The translations under genes and the position numbers were made by a program. Shown here one piece after another: positions 15,710 through 24,606 of a DNA stretch of 64,000 nucleotides (positions within the stretch are counted from its first letter, which is position 1; each line of letters starts with the position of its first letter). The notes beneath the pieces are model-generated. The model was not told the DNA's origin. It did not search any database and saw nothing but the letters and a program-made list of their open reading frames with translations. Origin of the DNA: Streptomyces sp. WM4235 (GTDB lineage Bacteria; Actinomycetota; Actinomycetes; Streptomycetales; Streptomycetaceae); assembly GCF_001279725.1 (NCBI RefSeq), contig NZ_LGDE01000238.1, positions 3,934 through 67,933 of the forward strand, given 5' to 3'.

Positions 15710-17059
15710 TCAGCGCAGGTAGGCCAGCCCCGGATGCTCCGCCGCGTACCCGTCGAGGAGGCGGCGGGCCACGCCCACCGAGTCCACGAGCGGGTGCAGG
15801 GCGAAGGCCTTGACGGCGCTCGCCCGCGAGCCGCTCGCCGCCGCGGCGAGGACCTCCCGCTCCACCGCCTTGACCGAGGTCACCAGCCCCACCGCGTGCA
15901 GCGGCAGGGGGGCCACGCCCACCGGGTGCGCCCCGTTGGCGTCGACCAGGCAGGGCACCTCGATGACCGCCTCGGCGTCGAGCACGGACAGGGTGGAGCC
16001 GTTGCGGACGTTCAGGATCAGGGTGGCGCGTTCGTCCCGGGCGATGGCCCGCATCAGCGCGAGCGCGACCTTCTCGTAGCCGCCGGACTCCAGGTCGCTC
16101 TCGTCGCGGTCGCCGACGCCCGCGGCCTCGCGATTCTCGGCCATGTACGTGGCCTCGCGCTCGGCCCGGGTGCGGTCCCAGGCCGCGAGTGCCGCGCCGG
16201 CGGGCCGGCCGGGCAGGGCCGCCTCGGCGTAGAACCCGCGTTGCCGGTCGCGCAGGAAGGCTCCGCGGGTCTGCTCGACCTCCTGGTAGGCGCGCACGGT
16301 GTCGCGGTTGAAGTAGTAGTAATGGAGGTACTCGTTCGGGATCGCGCCGAGCGAGCGCAGCCATGCGGCGCCGAAGAGCCGGCCCTCCTCGAAGGACTCC
16401 AGGGCCGCGTCGTCCGCCAGCAGCCGGGGCAGTTCGTCGCGTCCGCCGACGCGCAGCCCGCGGACCCATCCCAGGTGGTTGAGGCCCACGTAGTCGATCC
16501 AGGCTTCCTCGGGCCGGGCCCCCAGCAGGCGCGCGATGCGCCGGCCGAGCCCCACCGGGGAGTCGCAGATGCCGATCACCCGGTGGCCGAGTTCCTCGGC
16601 CATCGCCTCGGTCACCACGCCGGCCGGATTGGTGAAGTTGATGACCCAGGCCTCGGGGGCGATCCGGGCGATCCTGCGGGCGATCTCGCGTACCACCGGC
16701 ACGGTCCGCAGGCCGTACGCGATCCCGCCCGCGCCCACGGTCTCCTGCCCCAGGACTCCCTCGGCCAGGGCGATCCGTTCGTCGGCGGCGCGGCCGTCGA
16801 GGCCTCCGACGCGAATGGCCGAGAAGACGAAGTCGGCTCCGCGCAGGGCCTCGTCGAGGTCCGTGGTGGTGACGACCGTCGGCGCGTCCGGTACTCCGGC
16901 GGCCTGGTCCGCGAGCACCCGTGCCATGACGGTGAGCCGGCCGGAATCCTCGTCGTACAGGGTCACGCGGGTCACCCGGCCCTCGGCGTGGTCGCCGAGC
17001 AGGGCTCCGTGGACGAGCGGTACGCGGAATCCGCCCCCGCCGAGGATGGTCAGCCGCAC
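15710..17059 (-). CDS. GH4 family 6-phospho-beta-glucosidase
   Basis: A 449-residue cytoplasmic enzyme of glycoside hydrolase family 4, which uses NAD+ and Mn2+ in an elimination mechanism to split 6-phospho-beta-glucosides. The dinucleotide loop TILGGGGFRVP is at the N-terminus. GICDSPVGL supplies the metal-binding cysteine (near residue 170) and NHLGW the histidine (near 200), with NEYLHYYYFN following, as in BglT/CelF-like enzymes. GTG 17059 is used because the dinucleotide motif begins two residues in. No PTS genes adjoin it, so the source of phosphorylated sugar must be elsewhere. Confidence 0.87.
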   Translation of the reverse strand: MRLTILGGGGFRVPLVHGALLGDHAEGRVTRVTLYDEDSGRLTVMARVLADQAAGVPDAPTVVTTTDLDEALRGADFVFSAIRVGGLDGRAADERIALAEGVLGQETVGAGGIAYGLRTVPVVREIARRIARIAPEAWVINFTNPAGVVTEAMAEELGHRVIGICDSPVGLGRRIARLLGARPEEAWIDYVGLNHLGWVRGLRVGGRDELPRLLADDAALESFEEGRLFGAAWLRSLGAIPNEYLHYYYFNRDTVRAYQEVEQTRGAFLRDRQRGFYAEAALPGRPAGAALAAWDRTRAEREATYMAENREAAGVGDRDESDLESGGYEKVALALMRAIARDERATLILNVRNGSTLSVLDAEAVIEVPCLVDANGAHPVGVAPLPLHAVGLVTSVKAVEREVLAAAASGSRASAVKAFALHPLVDSVGVARRLLDGYAAEHPGLAYLR

Positions 17060-17206
17060 GCTTCTACCGCCCTTCGCCAGTGCCACGATCGGCGACACGG
17101 ATGCGGTGGCGCGTCCTGCGCGTTCCCGCTCCGCGGCATCCGGGACGCGGCACACGATCAAGGACCCCAGTGTCCCCCGCCGGCGCCCCGCCGGGGATCA
17201 CCGCGT

Positions 17207-18187
17207 CTACGACGGCACGGCGCGCAGGCGCGCCCCCTGCTGGTACGGGGACGTCGCCACGCCGCGGATCGGGCCGGTCGGCAGACCGTTCGGCGCCGAC
17301 AGGACGAGGGTGATGCGGGCCAGGCCCATCTCCTCCAGCATGCGGCTCGATTCGGCCACCATCCGGCAACGCACCAGACCCCAGCCGGGGTCCGGGTGGC
17401 GCACGGTGCGTACGGCCCCGTCCAGTTCGGCGGCGGCCGCCCCGTGGGTGCTCAGCCAGTGGGGGACGCCGTACCGGTAGGCGGCCTCCATGAACGGGTC
17501 ACGGGCGACCTCCTGGCGGATGCTGCGCAGCCCCTCGTCGTCAGGGGCGACGGCCAGGGCGTTGGCGAACTGGGCCAGGAGCGGTACGCACCAGGCCGGT
17601 TCATGGTCCTCCAGAACGGCGGCCGCGTCCGGGTGGAACAGTACGAAGCGCAGGAAGTTGTCGTCCGGCAGGGCCGTGGGGTGCGGGCGCACGGACTGGA
17701 AGAGCCGGTCGAAGGCGGAGTTGGTCAGGGCCACGTCCCAGCGGTGGTCCACCAGGAAACTCGGGTACGGCACGGCTTCCATCAGGGCCGCGTAGTCGCA
17801 CAGGTAGTCGCGCTGGGCGGGGTCCTCGGGCAGCCGGTTCTCCTCCGCCGCGCGCCAGGTGGGCGGCGGGTCCCGGTCGACCATGACGCGGAACAGCCAG
17901 AAGCACTGGCGCTCGCTCATCTCCAGGGATTCAGCCAGGGCGAGCAGCTTCCGGTCGGTCCATTCCTTGACCAGGCCGCGTTCCCAGTTTCCGTACGCGC
18001 GCACGCTGATGCCCAGCCGTGCGGCGATGTCCTCCTGGCTCAATCCGAGTTCTTCGCGGCGCCGGCGCAAAATCTCCTTGCGTCGCTCCGACCGCACTGC
18101 GCCACGGGCGGTTTCATCGTCCGCCAGGCGCTCCTCACCGGCTCGGGCGAGGCCATCGGACGGGCCCACCGCTGCGAGATGTAGCAC
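17207..18187 (-). CDS. XRE regulator with MmyB-type ligand-binding domain
   Basis: A 326-residue regulator. Residues about 30-90 hold a Cro/C1-type helix-turn-helix (LGLSQEDIAARLGISVRAYG). The rest matches the MmyB-like domain (PSFLVDHRWDVALTNSAFDR), a PAS-related fold thought to bind small hydrophobic ligands. GTG 18187 is chosen because a run of GGAGGGGGAG lies six bases upstream, although the frame continues to 18307. It is divergent from the EspR-like regulator gene with a 220-base control region, and probably governs itself and that cassette. Confidence 0.85.
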   Translation of the reverse strand: MLHLAAVGPSDGLARAGEERLADDETARGAVRSERRKEILRRRREELGLSQEDIAARLGISVRAYGNWERGLVKEWTDRKLLALAESLEMSERQCFWLFRVMVDRDPPPTWRAAEENRLPEDPAQRDYLCDYAALMEAVPYPSFLVDHRWDVALTNSAFDRLFQSVRPHPTALPDDNFLRFVLFHPDAAAVLEDHEPAWCVPLLAQFANALAVAPDDEGLRSIRQEVARDPFMEAAYRYGVPHWLSTHGAAAAELDGAVRTVRHPDPGWGLVRCRMVAESSRMLEEMGLARITLVLSAPNGLPTGPIRGVATSPYQQGARLRAVPS

Positions 18188-18302
18188 CGAGAGCTCCCCC
18201 TCCTCACGGTCTGGATCTTCATTTCCGTGTGGCGATCCTGCTACCGACTTCATTCGAGTGTCAACTATTGTGGCAATTCCAGCCTCTTGGCAGCTCATTC
18301 CC

Positions 18303-18351
18303 GCCACAGCTGTGGCAAGTTCTGGCCCTGCCGCGCGAGACCGGATAGATT
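18303..18351 (+). promoter_or_regulatory. Operator palindrome and -10 element of the EspR-like cassette
   Basis: GCCACAG/CTGTGGC is a perfect 14-base palindrome at 18303-18316. The half site TGTGGCAA occurs at 18311 and again near 18269 in the same orientation, about 42 bases apart (four helical turns). TAGATT at 18346-18351 fits the streptomycete -10 consensus and would start transcription near 18358, 50 bases before the GTG at 18408. The region is clearly AT-richer than its surroundings. Confidence 0.55.
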
Positions 18352-18407
18352 CCCTGAGGCCGACTCACGTGCCTGTACCGACCTCGCGCGATCTAGGAGA
18401 ACCACTG

Positions 18408-19076
18408 GTGACAGACGGCTTCCCGGCTCCCGTCGCGGTGGCCAACGTGTCTCTGGCAGCCACCGTCACGCGGGTAGCCGAACTCGCGGGCAAAATGGGC
18501 CGTGACCTTAACCAGGTCTTCGACCTGCGCAAGCTCTCGGACGCCTCCGGCGTTCCCACGGACGTGGTCAAAACCCTCCTCGACGGCCGGCGGGCCGGCG
18601 AACCCGACCTCCAGACACGCTTCCTCCAGCGGCTGGACCTGCTGCGGCGCACCCGGGTGAAACCCAACGGCCGCCGCTACACTCAGCAGGAGATCGCGGA
18701 CGGCGCGGGCATGTCCCGGCAGCAGGCAGGAGCCTTGATCAACGGCGACCGGCGGCCCACCATGGAGCACTGCGACGCCATCCAGCGCTTCTTCGGGGTA
18801 CACGCGGGCTTCCTCACCGCCCACGACGCCGACGCCCTGACCGATGCGCTCCAGCGGACCGAACAGCAGTTGCTCCAGGACTTCGCCGGACGCGAGCGGC
18901 AAACCGTACCGGCCGAAACCGCTTCGGTGGGCGATCCGCTGGCAAGACTCCTGCAGGACCACGGAGTGCGGGGGATCGCCTGGCGCGCCGCCCAACTGCC
19001 CAGCGACAAGCACCGGGACAAAGTGACCGAATGGCTGGACATGCTCCTGGAAAGCGTCAAACCGAACGAATCATGA
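18408..19076 (+). CDS. EspR-like XRE transcriptional regulator
   Basis: A 222-residue protein. A helix-turn-helix module spans residues about 40-150: GRRYTQQEIADGAGMSRQQA, then AIQRFFGVHAGFLTA. A C-terminal segment (182-216) begins LQDHGVRGIAWRAAQLPSD. The AIQRFFGV/FL and GVRxIAxRAxxLP blocks closely resemble the helix-turn-helix and dimerisation regions of mycobacterial EspR, a nucleoid-associated regulator of type VII secretion. AGGAGA precedes GTG 18408. It is followed by an IrrE-like protease gene 64 bases on. Repressor function is inferred. The same module occurs twice in the protein at 50686-51717. Confidence 0.8.
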   Translation: MTDGFPAPVAVANVSLAATVTRVAELAGKMGRDLNQVFDLRKLSDASGVPTDVVKTLLDGRRAGEPDLQTRFLQRLDLLRRTRVKPNGRRYTQQEIADGAGMSRQQAGALINGDRRPTMEHCDAIQRFFGVHAGFLTAHDADALTDALQRTEQQLLQDFAGRERQTVPAETASVGDPLARLLQDHGVRGIAWRAAQLPSDKHRDKVTEWLDMLLESVKPNES

Positions 19077-19140
19077 CCCAGTCGAAAGTCTGGATCTGAT
19101 CCTTGAGTCCTGATCCGGATCCGCGCCGACGGGGAGAACG

Positions 19141-19698
19141 GTGAGCATAGGCAGAGAGCAGCGGCGGTTGTGTGGGGAACTCGTGGCCGGCCTCAAGCTG
19201 ACCACCCCCGTGGAACCCGTGGACCTCTACGCCGCCCTCTGTGAGGGCATGAGCAGACACCGCGGCCGGCCGGTGCAGTTCCGGATGGCACCGTTCCCCC
19301 AGGGGACGGCGAGCGGCCTGTGGCTCGACATGGCGGACCGCGATCTCGTGGTCATCGAGGAACGCACGGCGCCGGACCACCAATTGGTGATCCTCGGCCA
19401 CGAGCTATGGCACATGAAGGCCGGTCACTGCAGTCACCACGTCGACGGAGCCGCCGTCGCCGCCCGGATGTTGACCGACGAAGCCGACCTCGGCGAGACG
19501 GTTCGCCGGGTCGCCGCGCGCACCCGCGCCGACGTTCGGGAAGAGACCGACGCGGAAACCTTCGGCCTCCTCCTCGGCAGCCGGTGCCGGACGTGGCTGG
19601 CCGGGTCCTCCGGCCAGCGCGCACCCGCGCAGCGCGACCAGTTGGCGGGCCGCATCGAGACCTCCCTCGGCTACCGGGGGCACAGGAACGAGCATTGA
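19141..19698 (+). CDS. ImmA/IrrE-like zinc metallopeptidase
   Basis: A 185-residue protein with the zinc site HELWH (residues 87-91) after the strand LVILG and a downstream acidic helix REETDAETFG (E139) suited to supply the third ligand, the plan of COG2856 peptidases. In ICEBs1 (ImmA) and Deinococcus (IrrE) such enzymes cleave an XRE-type repressor in response to a signal. Here the gene directly follows an XRE-type regulator, so that regulator is the natural candidate substrate (inference). GGGGAGA precedes GTG 19141, and its stop overlaps the TTG start of the membrane gene. It is also comparable to genes labelled as toxin components in streptomycetes. Confidence 0.78.
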   Translation: MSIGREQRRLCGELVAGLKLTTPVEPVDLYAALCEGMSRHRGRPVQFRMAPFPQGTASGLWLDMADRDLVVIEERTAPDHQLVILGHELWHMKAGHCSHHVDGAAVAARMLTDEADLGETVRRVAARTRADVREETDAETFGLLLGSRCRTWLAGSSGQRAPAQRDQLAGRIETSLGYRGHRNEH

Positions 19699-20873
19699 AC
19701 GGACAGGACTACTACATACCGGCCGTCGCGATGGCGATCTCCCTCGTCTTCAAACTGCCGGCACTGCGGACCAACTGGCGTGACCCGCTGCTGCGCTCGG
19801 TCTGTTTCCTGCTGCTCCTGGCCGGATCCGTGTTCACCTTCGCCGCCCCGCCCACCATCGGGGCCGTCAACCGGTGGACGGGAATCACCAACTTCTCCGC
19901 CCCCTGGGTCTACTGCCTGATGACGGCGTTCAGCGCCTCCTGTCTCGTCCTCCTCCTCAACTGGAGGGGCGGACCCGCCGAGGACATCCGGCGCGCCTCC
20001 CGCCGGTGGATCACCGGCTACGCCCTCGTCATCGCCGTCATCATGATCCTCTTCGCCCTCGGCTCCACCCCCGTGGAACGGCTGCGGGACTTCGACACCT
20101 ACTACGCGAACACCCCGTGCATCGGGCCGATGATCGGCCTCTACCTGGTGGCGCACACCGTGGCGGCCATGACCATGGTGGCGATGTGCTGGCGCTGGTC
20201 CCTCCAGGTGAACGGCTGGCTGCGCAGCGGCCTGGTCGTCATCGTGTGCGGATACGCCTTCAGCCTCACCTACGACGCCGCGAAGTTGTCCGCGGTCGTG
20301 GCCCGCTGGACCGGGCACGACCTGGACGACCTGAGCACCTACGTGGCCCCGCCGCTCGCCGCCGTGGGCGCGCTGATCAGCGCCATCGGCTTCGTGGTGC
20401 CGCTGCTCTGCCAGCGGATGTCGGACAGCCTGCACGCCTGGTCGACGTACCGCCGCCTGGGCACGCTCTGGCACGAGGTCCAGCGCACCGCGCCCGCCGG
20501 CGTCCCCGGCGTGCGGATGTCCTGGTGGTCCCCGGCCGAGATCCGGGTGATCCAGCGGGAGTCCGACATCCACGACGGTTTCCTGCGGCTCGGCCCGTGC
20601 TTCGACCGGCGGCACCGGGATCTCGCCTACGAACGGGCCCGCGCGGACGGCGAGGACGAGGTGACGGCGCGCGCCGTGGCCGACGCCGCGATGGTGGCGG
20701 CGGCCGTACGCGCCGACGTCGCCGACGCTGAGAGCGCCGGGGACGAGGGCGAACGGGTGCTGATCACCGCCGAGGGAGCGCGCGACCTCGTACGGATCTC
20801 CCACGCGCTGCGGCACTCCCCCGTGGTGGCGGCGGTGCGCCGGCAGGCCGCCCTCGCCGGGACCGGCCCGTAG
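19695..20873 (+). CDS. MAB_1171c-type multi-spanning membrane protein
   Basis: A 392-residue protein with about seven hydrophobic segments in the first 235 residues, followed by a cytoplasmic-type C-terminal region of roughly 150 residues rich in charged helices. The sequence fits the actinobacterial family labelled MAB_1171c putative transporter. No transport motif was seen, so a sensor role is equally possible. It starts at TTG 19695, overlapping the protease stop (TTGA), with AGGAACG upstream. This tight coupling suggests that the membrane protein and the protease act together, for example the membrane protein passing a signal to the protease. Confidence 0.7.
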   Translation: MNGQDYYIPAVAMAISLVFKLPALRTNWRDPLLRSVCFLLLLAGSVFTFAAPPTIGAVNRWTGITNFSAPWVYCLMTAFSASCLVLLLNWRGGPAEDIRRASRRWITGYALVIAVIMILFALGSTPVERLRDFDTYYANTPCIGPMIGLYLVAHTVAAMTMVAMCWRWSLQVNGWLRSGLVVIVCGYAFSLTYDAAKLSAVVARWTGHDLDDLSTYVAPPLAAVGALISAIGFVVPLLCQRMSDSLHAWSTYRRLGTLWHEVQRTAPAGVPGVRMSWWSPAEIRVIQRESDIHDGFLRLGPCFDRRHRDLAYERARADGEDEVTARAVADAAMVAAAVRADVADAESAGDEGERVLITAEGARDLVRISHALRHSPVVAAVRRQAALAGTGP

Positions 20874-20904
20874 GCCCGTCCCGGCCGGAGCCCGGAGAGA
20901 CGGT

Positions 20905-21681
20905 CTAGCGGGAAGCCGTCACCGAAAGGGCGGGGAAGAGGTCCTGGAAGGGCCCGGCCGAGTCGATCCCGTCCCGGCCGTAGGGCGCGTCGAAGCTCCA
21001 CACCATGAACAGCAGCATCACGATCAGCGCGCTGAACAGCCCCGCCAGCAGCAACTCCCGCCCGGAGCGGCGGATCTGGAGGGTGAAGATCAGCCCGACC
21101 GTGACTATCCCGCCGACCAGCAGACCGAACCACACCACGCCCGGCAGCGTGGACTCGTCGCTCTGCAGCCGCGAGTGGCGGGCGTCGTCGGCGGTCGCGA
21201 TGTGGTCGAGCAGCGGCTGGTAGGCCTGTGCCTGGAGTTCGGTGGTCGGGCTCTGGTGGGTGACGTCGCCGCGCAGCGTGCCGAGCAGCCGCGCACCCTC
21301 GGCGGAGGCGGACTCACCCGAGGTCAGGAGCGGCCAGTCCACGGCGACGGTGTGGGCGACGTACGCGTTCACCTCGCCCCGGATCCGGTCGCGGACCGGG
21401 GCCGGGTAGACGTCGGCGCGCTGGGTCACCTCGTACAGCGACTGGGCCTCGCGGCGCACGCTGTCCTCGGCGGTGCCGCGCGCCTCCCAGACGCCCGCGA
21501 TGGCCAGGCCCAGGACGATCGCGTAGACCACGCCGACCATCATCGTCATGTACTCGATGACGTCGGGGGTCTCGCTGGTGTCCTCGTCGGCGGCGACCCG
21601 GCGGTGCCGGATCGTGGTGATGGTGAGGACGAGGGCGCAGACGAGCGCCATGGCGATGGCCAGGACCAGCCATTCGGACAC
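20905..21681 (-). CDS. DUF4239 (bestrophin-like) membrane protein
   Basis: A 258-residue protein with two N-terminal membrane helices (WLVLAIAMALVCALVLTITT, then a GVVYAIVLGLAIAGV segment), a soluble middle of about 100 residues and two C-terminal helices (VWFGLLVGGIVTVGLIFTL and LAGLFSALIVMLLFMVW). This is the layout of the DUF4239 family. Its function is not established, and the bestrophin-like name rests on topology. GTG 21681 has GGGAGA six bases upstream. It lies 56 bases downstream of another small membrane protein on the same strand, so they may share a transcript. Confidence 0.75.
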   Translation of the reverse strand: MSEWLVLAIAMALVCALVLTITTIRHRRVAADEDTSETPDVIEYMTMMVGVVYAIVLGLAIAGVWEARGTAEDSVRREAQSLYEVTQRADVYPAPVRDRIRGEVNAYVAHTVAVDWPLLTSGESASAEGARLLGTLRGDVTHQSPTTELQAQAYQPLLDHIATADDARHSRLQSDESTLPGVVWFGLLVGGIVTVGLIFTLQIRRSGRELLLAGLFSALIVMLLFMVWSFDAPYGRDGIDSAGPFQDLFPALSVTASR

Positions 21682-21737
21682 GAGGGATCTCCCGTTCGGA
21701 AGTTCGGTGGGGAAAGGACCGCGAGGCCGCCGGGCGG

Positions 21738-22337
21738 CTAGCCGCGGCCCTTGGAGCGGGGTCGCAGCGCGGCGGCGGCGAGCACCGCCGGGGTTCCGAC
21801 GACGACCATGAGCATCATGGCGGACAGGCCGTCGGGGGCTCGGCGTTCGGACGCCGAGGGGTGGTACGGGCGCATCCGGAAGGCGCTGGTGAACTCCGTG
21901 GCCGTCCTCGCCCGGGCCGGCGCGGGCGCGGCCGACGGCACGGGCTCGGCGGGCGAGGCGGCGGCCGGTGCCCCCGGCCGGGCCGGGGCGGCCGGGGGCC
22001 GGACGGGGAGTCCCGGTGCCGGGGCGGTGTGCGGGCCCTCGGGGGCCGCGGGGAGCCCCGGGGCCCGGCCCGGGTGGTGCGCGGTCGGCCCGGCGCCGGG
22101 CAGGGTCATCCGTACGGGCGGCCGGAGGACGGGTGGCACGACGGACGGTACGGACGGCGGCAGGACGACGGCCGGCCCGCCGGCGGGTGGCCGGACGTGC
22201 AGGGACCCGCCCGGTACGCACACGTCCACCCGGGCGCCCCGCCCGTGGCCGTCCCCGGCCACGGCCACGTGCCCGTGCAGCGGACAGAGGGCGCCCACCA
22301 GGCCCGCCCCGGCGACGTACTGCCATGCGGTCACCAC
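21738..22337 (-). CDS. Pro/Ala-rich protein with one C-terminal membrane helix
   Basis: About 199 residues from GTG 22337, chosen because AGGAGG (22347-22352 on the minus strand) lies nine bases before it; an ATG at 22370 would add eleven residues. The N-terminal 60 residues contain two cysteines and a compact hydrophobic part. A long Pro/Ala/Arg linker follows, then a single membrane span near the end (LSAMMLMVVVGTPAVLAAAAL) and a short basic tail. No family was recognised. It probably precedes the DUF4239 gene in one unit. Confidence 0.5.
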   Translation of the reverse strand: MVTAWQYVAGAGLVGALCPLHGHVAVAGDGHGRGARVDVCVPGGSLHVRPPAGGPAVVLPPSVPSVVPPVLRPPVRMTLPGAGPTAHHPGRAPGLPAAPEGPHTAPAPGLPVRPPAAPARPGAPAAASPAEPVPSAAPAPARARTATEFTSAFRMRPYHPSASERRAPDGLSAMMLMVVVGTPAVLAAAALRPRSKGRG

Positions 22338-22639
22338 GCGGCACGACCTCCTGATCCGTTCGTCAGTCATGACCGGCGGCAGCGCGGGTCACGGCTGAAG
22401 AAACGATCACGGCGCGGCTTCGACACGCGCCATACAGGTCAAGATCTTGTACGAAGGGTCACCTCGGGCTTCGGCCGGCCCGCCCCCACCGGCCCGGCTC
22501 GTCCCGTCACGGCGTCCACACCGGCGTGGACCGGTGATCGGCGGGCCGATTCCGGCAGCTCAGCGGGGCGGTGCGGGTGTCGGGCTCGGCCGTGTGAAAG
22601 GTCTCGGGGACCGGAGGCGCGGTCACATAGGCTGCCTGT
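22338..22639. other. Divergent control region before the two-component system
   Basis: About 300 bases without a gene. TAGGCT at 22628-22633 resembles a -10 element and stands only six bases before the histidine kinase ATG. No ribosome site is visible there, so the kinase mRNA may be leaderless. No repeat or RNA element was recognised in the rest. Confidence 0.4.
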
Positions 22640-23950
22640 ATGTCCGCTTCCGCCGCCCTCCCGGAGCCACCCCGCGAACCGCCCGTCGCCGTGTGGAGTG
22701 TGCTGCGGCGGCCGGGCCGGTTCCTCACCTCCTGGTGGCCCTGGCGCTGTTGGGGATACCTCGGTACCGGATCCGTTCTGGGCTACGCCGTGTTGCTCGC
22801 CCTGCTCGGGCTGGTCGGCCTGGGACTGCTGCTCGCCGTCGTCGGCGTCGGGCTGCCGCTGCTGATCGCGGCCGCGACGCTGGGCGTGCCGCTCGGGCGG
22901 CTGGAGCGGCGGCGGCTGCGGTTCGTGGAACCGGCGCCGGTCGCCGACCCGCACGCCTCGCTCGCCGGGGCCCGGATGTCCGCCCGGCTGCGCACCCGGC
23001 TGCGGGAACGGTCCACCTGGCGGGAGTTGGGGTACGCCGTCCTGCTCGGGCCCGTCTTCGGGGCGGCCGGCTTCGGGGTGCTCACGCTGCTCGCGTTCTC
23101 CCTGGTCCTCGTCGCGACCCCGGTGTTCGTGTGGGCCGTCGCCCCGGACCAGGTCATGCTGATCCCCGGCCGGGTGGTGTCCGGCCCGCTGGAGGCCTTC
23201 TGCGGCACCGCCGTCGGTCTGTTCGCACTGGCCGTGACCGGGTACGCCGGGGCGCTGCTCGCGGGGGCTCAGGTGAAGACCGTACGGCTGCTCCTCGGCC
23301 CGCGCGAGGAGGACGCCCGGGTGTGGGAACTGACCCGCTCACGGGTCCGTCTCGTCGATGCCTTCGAGGCCGAACGGCGGCGCATCGAAAGGGACTTGCA
23401 CGACGGGGCACAGCAGCAGCTGGTGGCCCTGAGCATGACGCTGGGGCTCGCCGAGATGGAGCTGCGCGAGGTCCCGGGGGCGGTCGACGCCGCCGCGCTC
23501 GTGGCCCGGGGGCGGGGCGAGGCACGGCTGGCCCTGGAGCAACTGCGCGACCTCGTCAGGGGAATCCACCCTCAGGTGCTCACCGATCACGGTCTCGCGG
23601 CCGCCGTCGCCGAGGTCGCGCAGCGCCACCCGGCGGCGGTGACGGTGGACCTGGACCTGCCCCGGCTGCCCGACTCCGTCGAGATCACCGCGTACTTCAC
23701 GGTCACCGAGGCCCTGGCGAACGCGGCCAAGCACAGCGGGGCCGCGCACATCGGCATCGCCGGTAGGGTCGAGACGGGCCGACTCACTCTCACCATCACC
23801 GACGACGGCCGCGGCGGGGCCGACCCCGGCGCGGGAGCGGGTCTGGCGGGTCTCGCGGACAGGGTGGCGATGTTGCAGGGCAGGCTGGTGGTGTCCAGTC
23901 CGGTGGGCGGACCGACCGAACTCCGGGTGGAGGTGCCGTGCTCCGGCTGA
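22640..23950 (+). CDS. Two-component sensor histidine kinase (HisKA_3 type)
   Basis: A 436-residue kinase. The N-terminal 220 residues carry four membrane segments of the streptomycete putative-sensor type, with a glycine/leucine-rich pair near 45-80 and another pair near 125-200. The dimerisation and phosphoacceptor helix contains ERRRIERDLHDGAQQQL, with H254 as the phosphorylated histidine. A GHKL ATPase domain follows (NAAKHSGA, DDGRGG, GAGLAGLADR). The 3' end overlaps the response regulator start by 13 bases, so the two are coupled partners. The signal is unknown; sensors of this class usually respond to envelope stress. Confidence 0.9.
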   Translation: MSASAALPEPPREPPVAVWSVLRRPGRFLTSWWPWRCWGYLGTGSVLGYAVLLALLGLVGLGLLLAVVGVGLPLLIAAATLGVPLGRLERRRLRFVEPAPVADPHASLAGARMSARLRTRLRERSTWRELGYAVLLGPVFGAAGFGVLTLLAFSLVLVATPVFVWAVAPDQVMLIPGRVVSGPLEAFCGTAVGLFALAVTGYAGALLAGAQVKTVRLLLGPREEDARVWELTRSRVRLVDAFEAERRRIERDLHDGAQQQLVALSMTLGLAEMELREVPGAVDAAALVARGRGEARLALEQLRDLVRGIHPQVLTDHGLAAAVAEVAQRHPAAVTVDLDLPRLPDSVEITAYFTVTEALANAAKHSGAAHIGIAGRVETGRLTLTITDDGRGGADPGAGAGLAGLADRVAMLQGRLVVSSPVGGPTELRVEVPCSG

Positions 23951-24606
23951 TCCTCGCGGAGGACTCCGTGCTCCTGCGGGCCGGGCTCACCGAGTTGTTG
24001 ACCCGCGGCGGCCATCACGTGATCGCCGCCGTCGGCGACGCCGATCAGCTGGTGCGGGCCGTGGAGGCGGAGCGACCCGACGTGGTCGTCACGGACGTGC
24101 GGATGCCCCCCGACTTCCGCGACGAGGGGCTGCGGGCGGCACTCGAACTGCGCGCCCGGGACGCCTCGTTGCCGGTTCTGGTGCTGTCCCAGTACGTGGC
24201 GACCGCGTACGCGACCCGGCTCCTCACCGCCGGCGGGCGCGAGCGGGGCGCCGGCGGCCTGGGCTACCTGCTCAAGGACCGGGTCGGCGAGGTGGCCGAG
24301 TTCCTCGACGCGCTCGAACGGGTGGCCGGCGGGCAGACCGTCATCGACCCCGAGGTGGTGCGCGTCCTGCTGAGCGCCCGGACGGCGGACCTGCCGCTGT
24401 CGCGGCTCACCCCGCGCGAACGCGAGGTCCTGGCCCTGATGGCGGAAGGGCTCAACAACCAGGCCCTGGCGGCCCGTCTGTTCGTGACCGAGGCGGCCGT
24501 CGTCAAGCACGCGAGCAGCATCTTCATGAAGCTGGACCTGGACCCGACGGAGGGGAACCGTCGCGTCCTGGCCGTACTGGCCCACCTGCGGGGCGTACAG
24601 GCCTGA
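23938..24606 (+). CDS. NarL/FixJ-type response regulator
   Basis: A 222-residue regulator with a receiver domain (acidic pocket ED near residues 8-9, phosphoacceptor D53 in VVVTDVRMP, conserved K in LLKDR) and a C-terminal LuxR-type helix-turn-helix (LTPREREVLALMAEGLNNQALAARLFVTE). GTG 23938 lies inside the last codons of the kinase gene. Its final 83 bases overlap the 3' end of the convergent GT87 gene on the other strand, so the two transcripts are complementary at their ends. Confidence 0.92.
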   Translation: MLRLILAEDSVLLRAGLTELLTRGGHHVIAAVGDADQLVRAVEAERPDVVVTDVRMPPDFRDEGLRAALELRARDASLPVLVLSQYVATAYATRLLTAGGRERGAGGLGYLLKDRVGEVAEFLDALERVAGGQTVIDPEVVRVLLSARTADLPLSRLTPREREVLALMAEGLNNQALAARLFVTEAAVVKHASSIFMKLDLDPTEGNRRVLAVLAHLRGVQA

